A stretch of 64,000 bases of DNA, taken from positions 25,226-89,225 of the forward strand of contig SVGJ01000006.1 in assembly GCA_015056415.1 (NCBI GenBank), read 5' to 3'. This DNA is from Clostridiales bacterium (GTDB lineage: Bacteria; Bacillota; Clostridia; Christensenellales; Aristaeellaceae). Shown piece after piece: positions 60,291-64,000 of this stretch. Below the pieces are notes generated by a model. That model did not search any database. It worked only from the letters and a program-made list of their open reading frames with translations, and was not told the origin of the DNA. The translations under genes were made by a program, and so were the position numbers. How positions within the stretch are numbered: position 1 is the stretch's first letter; every line of letters begins with the position of its first letter.

Positions 60291-62153
60291 TCAGCCGCCT
60301 CTTTTTTTGCTGCGCTTGCTGCGGTACATGGCCCCATCGGCACGGATGAGGAAATCATCCAGCTTGTCGTCGCTCCTGGGAACGGCGGCGAAAGTGCCCA
60401 CGCTGGCGCAGATATTGCAGATCCAGCGATCACGGTGGTTCATATCATCAATGGTCACATGCAGGCTTTCCGCCAGCTGCATAGCATGCTCCCCATCCCG
60501 CACGATACCCACGGCGATGAACTCGTCGCCGCTGATGTGCACGCAGGTCATGCCGTCCATCTCCAGCACCCGCAGGGCGCGGCCCATGCGCGTGATGGCT
60601 GTATCGCCTGCCATATGGCCATATTCATCATTGATGGACTTCAGGTCGTCCATATCACAGCTGATCACGGCAAAGCAGCGGCCGTGGGCCTGCGCGTCCG
60701 CAAAGAGGGCAGGAGCCAGCTGGTTATAGCCTCGGCGGTTGTACAGGCCCGTCAGCGGGTCGTGGATGGACATGTCCTCCAGCGCCGTGGCATAGGCGGT
60801 TACGGTGCACTTCAGGTTCAGGCTCATCAGCGCGCCGCCCAGCAGCGTCAGCACGGAATAGAGCTCAAAGCCCGTGGCGTGCTGCAGATCGAACACGGCA
60901 TAGCCAAAGAGCTTATCCAGGTAATACAGGGGGCTGAACACCAGCGTCAGAGGGGTCTGGTGCTCCTTTTGCAGGATGGGCAGAAGCTCCCGGGTATCGA
61001 AGGTCATCTGCGGCGCGGTCATCCCGCCGCTGTAGGAGGCAAGCAGCAGCATCCGCTCCGGATAGGCATGACCCTGGAGCTTGCTCTCGGGGTCAAGGAA
61101 ATCCGGCGGAACGCACACGTGCATATCATTTACGCCCCAGCTGCCCGCGAAGTTGGATATCACCTTGCCTGCCTCCGTCTGTCCGGAAACGCCGGCAAGT
61201 GAGCTGGAGAAGCTGGAAGCGCGGGTGAGGCTGCGCTCAATATTGCGGTGCGCCTCGCTCAGGCGGCGCATATACTTCTCCGCCGTGTGGGGATCGCCCT
61301 CGCAGCCGCAGGAGGAACCGATGATCAGCTTGGTAGGCAGGGTGACGAGGCGCTCCTGAGGCCGTTTGCCATTCATCCATTCCACCAGGATGTTCACACT
61401 CTCGAAGCCAGCGTCCCTGGAGGGGCGCAGGATGGTGGTCAGGCCACGGCCAACGGCCTCCTGCAGGGCGTCGAAGCCGGTCACCTTCACGTCCTCAGGC
61501 ACACGGACGCCGGCGGCGGCAAAGGCCTCCATCACACCGAAGGCCATGTCGTCATTGCCGCAAACGACCGCCTCGGGCAAGCCGCGGGGATCCGCCAGCA
61601 TACAGGCCGCGGCCGTGCGTCCGCCATCGCGGGTCCAGCTGCCGTCAAACACGCTCTCCATCACACAGCCATGCTCCTGCAGCACCTCGCGGCTGATGTT
61701 GTAGCGATCCATGGCCACCTTGTTGCTCATGGGACCGGTCACCATGGCGAAGCGGCGGAAACCATGCTCCACGATCAGATGGTTCAGCAACGCCCGCACG
61801 CTGATGGCGTCGTCAAAGGTTACTTCGGCAGCGGATTCGATATAGGTATCGATGGCCACCACCGGATGGTCGCCCAGGTCGCTCAGCAGCTGATTGACGT
61901 GATCCAGCGCCATACTGGACACCATGGTATAGCACAGCGCCACCACACCGTCGAAGGTCTTCAGATCCGGCAGGTCGAAGATGGAATTCTCCCCCTGGTC
62001 GTTGCGGATCACGCCCTCCTCCGCCTGGCCCTGACAATTGAAAATGCACAGGTCAACATCATACCGGCGGGCCGCCTCGGCCATGCCCAGCGAGAAATCC
62101 TGCTGATATTCCTTGTCCAGTCCTGCCATGATAGCCGCGATTCGCTTCTTCAT
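60291..62153 (-). CDS. Periplasmic-binding-type sugar sensor fused to GGDEF domain
   Basis: The 620-residue protein starts directly with a LacI-like ligand-binding fold (RIAAIMAGLDKEYQQDF, FDGVVALCYT, VVCGNDDMAFGVMEAF, PEDVKVTGFDAL); the usual LacI helix-turn-helix is absent. A linker/GAF-like region and then a diguanylate cyclase domain (from about 445) follow. Its active motif is SGDEF with a preceding DPLTGLYNRRGY; the first Gly of GGDEF is replaced by Ser. There is no signal peptide or span, so an intracellular ligand would control c-di-GMP. The ATG at 62153 has only a weak GGGTG site upstream. The ligand is unknown. Confidence 0.88.
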   Translation of the reverse strand: MKKRIAAIMAGLDKEYQQDFSLGMAEAARRYDVDLCIFNCQGQAEEGVIRNDQGENSIFDLPDLKTFDGVVALCYTMVSSMALDHVNQLLSDLGDHPVVAIDTYIESAAEVTFDDAISVRALLNHLIVEHGFRRFAMVTGPMSNKVAMDRYNISREVLQEHGCVMESVFDGSWTRDGGRTAAACMLADPRGLPEAVVCGNDDMAFGVMEAFAAAGVRVPEDVKVTGFDALQEAVGRGLTTILRPSRDAGFESVNILVEWMNGKRPQERLVTLPTKLIIGSSCGCEGDPHTAEKYMRRLSEAHRNIERSLTRASSFSSSLAGVSGQTEAGKVISNFAGSWGVNDMHVCVPPDFLDPESKLQGHAYPERMLLLASYSGGMTAPQMTFDTRELLPILQKEHQTPLTLVFSPLYYLDKLFGYAVFDLQHATGFELYSVLTLLGGALMSLNLKCTVTAYATALEDMSIHDPLTGLYNRRGYNQLAPALFADAQAHGRCFAVISCDMDDLKSINDEYGHMAGDTAITRMGRALRVLEMDGMTCVHISGDEFIAVGIVRDGEHAMQLAESLHVTIDDMNHRDRWICNICASVGTFAAVPRSDDKLDDFLIRADGAMYRSKRSKKRGG

Positions 62154-62195
62154 CTTACACACACCCAATGCAGGTTATTTTTCAGTTTCACATCC

Positions 62196-62212
62196 GGTAT
62201 AATCAATATACC
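62196..62212. promoter_or_regulatory. Inverted repeat upstream of the GGDEF fusion gene
   Basis: GGTATAATCAATATACC has perfect 6-base arms with a 5-base centre and lies 43 bases before the start. It could be an operator, or part of a promoter (TATAAT on one strand). Confidence 0.5.
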
Positions 62213-62357
62213 ACACCATGTTACTTTATGCAACCTTGCATAAAGCCGGAAAAGTGATTTAGCAAAAAATCGTCCGGGAAAAAGTAATTTGTGTGGGAAC
62301 AATTTCGTTTCTGATTCGTCAGATAGAGTGTAACCCACAAACAAGGAGGTACTCCCC

Positions 62358-62912
62358 ATGAAAAAGACCGTCATCATTCTTGTTGCCGTTTTGCTCGTTG
62401 CTGCCATCGCCGGTGTATGCATCGCGCTTACTTCCAGAAAAACGCCCCCCGAGCCCGAGCAGATCATCGACGATACCGCCGGGGTGACCGATATTTTTGA
62501 AATGACCGGCACCGTCCTGGAGATCGGCGAAGGTTATTACCTGATCGAAAACACTGAAGGCCAGCAGGTACAGATCAACCTGTATGAGGATACTGTATTC
62601 GAGGGCGAGGCTCCCGGCGTGGGCGCCCTGATCCACGTTCTCTACAACGGCATGATGACCCGTTCCCTGCCCCCGCAGATCAACGCCCTGCGCGTCGGCT
62701 GCTATGTCCGCAGCGGCGCAGTGGTGGAATTGACCCAGACCGGCTTCACCCTGGACGACGGCGTGGAGATCATCGAGGTAAACGCGGAAGCAGAGCTGCT
62801 CCAGGGCATTGAGACCGGCGATACCGTGCATGTCTATTTCAACGGCGCCATGACCATGTCCCTCCCCGCCCAGATCGGCGCGGAGCTGATCGTTCCTTAC
62901 ACGGCCGAATAA
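62358..62912 (+). CDS. Membrane-anchored protein with duplicated beta domain
   Basis: The 184-residue protein has one N-terminal span (about residues 4-24) that may also be an uncleaved signal. Outside are two related units of about 70 residues, both ending alike: HVLYNGMMTRSLPPQINA and HVYFNGAMTMSLPAQIGA, which shows an internal duplication. No catalytic motif or known family is recognised; the OB-like pattern is similar to small secreted YobA/DUF3221 proteins. It has a good AAGGAGG site before ATG 62358 and stands alone with a strong terminator. Confidence 0.65.
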   Translation: MKKTVIILVAVLLVAAIAGVCIALTSRKTPPEPEQIIDDTAGVTDIFEMTGTVLEIGEGYYLIENTEGQQVQINLYEDTVFEGEAPGVGALIHVLYNGMMTRSLPPQINALRVGCYVRSGAVVELTQTGFTLDDGVEIIEVNAEAELLQGIETGDTVHVYFNGAMTMSLPAQIGAELIVPYTAE

Positions 62913-62925
62913 TTTATCATAACAC

Positions 62926-62961
62926 AAAACACGCTGCCGGCGAAACCAGCAGCGTGTTTTT
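62926..62961 (+). terminator. Intrinsic terminator of the duplicated-domain gene
   Basis: AAAACACGCTGC pairs with GCAGCGTGTTTT around CGGCGAAACCA, followed by T-rich sequence. Confidence 0.85.
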
Positions 62962-62981
62962 CTGTTGTCTTTCCGGCAAAC

Positions 62982-63021
62982 GCAAAAAAGGCTGTCCCTC
63001 CAACGAGAGCAGCCTTTTTGC
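62982..63021 (-). terminator. Intrinsic terminator of secG
   Basis: On the minus strand GCAAAAAGGCTGCTC is opposed by a GGACAGCCTTTTTTGC arm. The converging plus-strand terminator is right next to it. Confidence 0.75.
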
Positions 63022-63035
63022 ACGCTTCAGACCGA

Positions 63036-63281
63036 TCAGGCGAACCTGTTCAGCACCAGCATCAGCAGGGCGATACCAACAAACACCGTAGCGGCGATCT
63101 TGGTGCCCATGGCCAGCTTGGCGTCGATGGTCTTGGCCTTGTTCTTGCTGAAGTAGCTCTCCATCTGGCCGGCCACGGCGCCCAGGCCCTTCGCGTTGCT
63201 GCTCTGCAGCAGAACGGTCGCGATCATGAACAGGCAAGCCAGGATCAGAACAATAGAAAGAAGAACATTTACAACTGCCAT
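63036..63281 (-). CDS. secG: Preprotein translocase subunit SecG
   Basis: This is the small non-essential subunit of the SecYEG channel. The 81-residue protein has two membrane spans with the loop LLQSSNAKGLGAVAGQMESYFSKNKAKTID (cited as SSNAKGLGAVAGQ), the family hallmark. It is full length. The ATG at 63281 follows GGAGGTT. It is a single-gene unit, converging with the duplicated-domain gene. Together with yajC at the left of the window it is one of two Sec accessory genes here. Confidence 0.95.
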   Translation of the reverse strand: MAVVNVLLSIVLILACLFMIATVLLQSSNAKGLGAVAGQMESYFSKNKAKTIDAKLAMGTKIAATVFVGIALLMLVLNRFA

Positions 63282-63445
63282 GTTAAAACCTCCTTGGCGT
63301 TTCGCCTAACTATGATACCACACGTTTCCCCAAAACACAAGCACAAAATGGATACCTATTTGGTCACTTTTTCGCCATTTGTTTGGTTTTTGTCCGTTTT
63401 GTCCCTTTTCAAACGCCTTCCGAGGCAGTAAAATAATTTCATACA

Positions 63446-63476
63446 GCAATCAAATATTCAATTGATATTTGATTGC
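63446..63476. promoter_or_regulatory. Perfect 12-bp inverted repeat upstream of kduI
   Basis: GCAATCAAATAT and ATATTTGATTGC are exact complements around TCAATTG. It is AT-rich in a GC-rich genome and lies about 40 bases before kduI without a T run after it, so an operator is more likely than a terminator. Confidence 0.7.
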
Positions 63477-63482
63477 TTCAAA

Positions 63483-63498
63483 ATGTAAGTATTTACAT
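63483..63498. promoter_or_regulatory. Second inverted repeat before kduI
   Basis: ATGTAAGTATTTACAT has perfect 6-base arms with a 4-base centre, and ends 20 bases before the start codon. It could overlap the -10 region and act as a second operator. Confidence 0.5.
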
Positions 63499-63518
63499 AA
63501 TATAAGGAGGTCTGTCCT

Positions 63519-64000
63519 ATGGAGCTTCGTACCGCTTCCTCCCCCCGCGACGTAAAGACCTATGATACCGCCCGCCTGCGCGAGGAGTTCCTCATCCAGA
63601 ACCTTTTCGTGGCCGACGAAGTCAAAATGGTGTATTCCCACATCGACCGCATCATCACCGGCGCCGCCGTGCCCGTTACCAAGGCCCTGTCCATCGACGC
63701 CGGCGATGAGCTGCGCGCCGAGTACTTCCTGCAGCGTCGCGAGATGGGCATCATCAACATCGGCGGCGAAGGCAAGGTCACCGTGGACGGTACCGCCTAC
63801 ACCCTGCGCCCCCGCGACGGCATCTACATCGGCCGCGGCTGCACGGATATCGTGCTGGAAAGCGCCGATCCCCAGAACCCCGCCCATTTCTATTTCAACT
63901 CCTGCCCCGCGCACAAGGAATACCCCACCGTGTACATCCGCCCCGAGGACTGCGTCCGCGTGGAGCTGGGCGCCCTGGAGACCTCCAACCACCGCACCAT
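63519..64000 (+). CDS. kduI: 5-dehydro-4-deoxy-D-glucuronate isomerase, N-terminal part (cut by right edge)
   Basis: It isomerises 4-deoxy-5-ketouronate in the breakdown of pectin or glycosaminoglycan oligomers. The first 160 residues show the KduI order: an early SPRDVKTYDTARLREEFLI, DRIITGAAVP, EYFLQRREMGIINIGG and ARDG-like RPRDGIYIGRG. The rest lies outside. The ATG at 63519 follows TAAGGAGGTC. Two operator-like palindromes precede it, pointing to substrate-induced control. Downstream genes, probably kduD or uronate enzymes, cannot be seen. Confidence 0.93.
   Translation, partial: MELRTASSPRDVKTYDTARLREEFLIQNLFVADEVKMVYSHIDRIITGAAVPVTKALSIDAGDELRAEYFLQRREMGIINIGGEGKVTVDGTAYTLRPRDGIYIGRGCTDIVLESADPQNPAHFYFNSCPAHKEYPTVYIRPEDCVRVELGALETSNHRT

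Overview
The window reads as chromosomal core sequence from a GC-rich, low-copy-repeat member of the Clostridia (Firmicutes). Support comes from T-box leaders in front of thrS and hisS-aspS, a CggR-type glycolytic repressor, an Asp23/AmaP pair beside nusB, a BofA-like sporulation protein, LysM, VanW and SH3 wall proteins, a 4-thiouridine synthetase paired with a dedicated cysteine desulfurase, and strong AGGAGG ribosome sites. No rRNA, tRNA, phage, insertion sequence or CRISPR array was seen. Long open frames on the strand opposite real genes are GC-driven shadows and were left out.

Layout. 1-2.5 kb: end of a flavin oxidoreductase with its DUF1667 partner, yajC, and a cysteine-rich protein. 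2.5-9.4 kb: a secreted SH3 protein, a diverged fused permease, T-box-controlled thrS without a TGS domain, a GH18 glycosidase and udk. 9.4-14.4 kb: nagA and the glycolytic set cggR-pgk-tpiA (no gap gene), separated by arrays of short palindromes. 14.4-19.2 kb: a leucine-rich-repeat protein, bofA-like, and the unit PAP2-like / membrane protein / cysteine desulfurase / thiI. 19.2-25.6 kb: asp23, amaP, then a tightly overlapped unit nusB / TsaD-like / folD / xseA / xseB / ispA. 25.6-31.5 kb: hisS-aspS under a T-box, a wall-associated protein, and rplJ-rplL with an L10-type leader. 31.6-38 kb: a DUF3795-like protein and a cobalamin-riboswitch operon (small HNH-repeat protein, two DUF4430 surface proteins, EcfT, fused EcfA-EcfA, EcfS). 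38-45.8 kb: fhs, a VanW protein, sfsA, a CHAP amidase-like protein, a CBS-containing manganese pyrophosphatase and a secreted protein with an acidic tyrosine-rich tail. 45.8-51.1 kb: a MarR regulator with a heterodimeric ABC exporter, and fba. 51.2-59.4 kb (minus strand): a Q-rich membrane protein, tilS, hpt, ftsH, a PHP phosphoesterase and a VanW/G5-like protein. 59.6-64 kb: a LysM protein, a sugar-sensor/GGDEF fusion, a duplicated-domain lipidless anchor protein, secG, and the start of kduI behind two operator-like palindromes.

The most interesting unit is the cobalamin-riboswitch operon at about 32.1-37.9 kb. Its 480-residue surface protein combines an alpha/alpha-toroid (prenyltransferase-like) domain with a DUF4430 domain, the same two modules that make vertebrate intrinsic factor and transcobalamin, but here separated by two membrane spans and encoded next to a complete ECF transporter. 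I infer an extracellular corrinoid capture and uptake system. A second theme is the modular palindrome arrays between genes at five or more places, including six near-perfect 25-bp tandem units behind tpiA.
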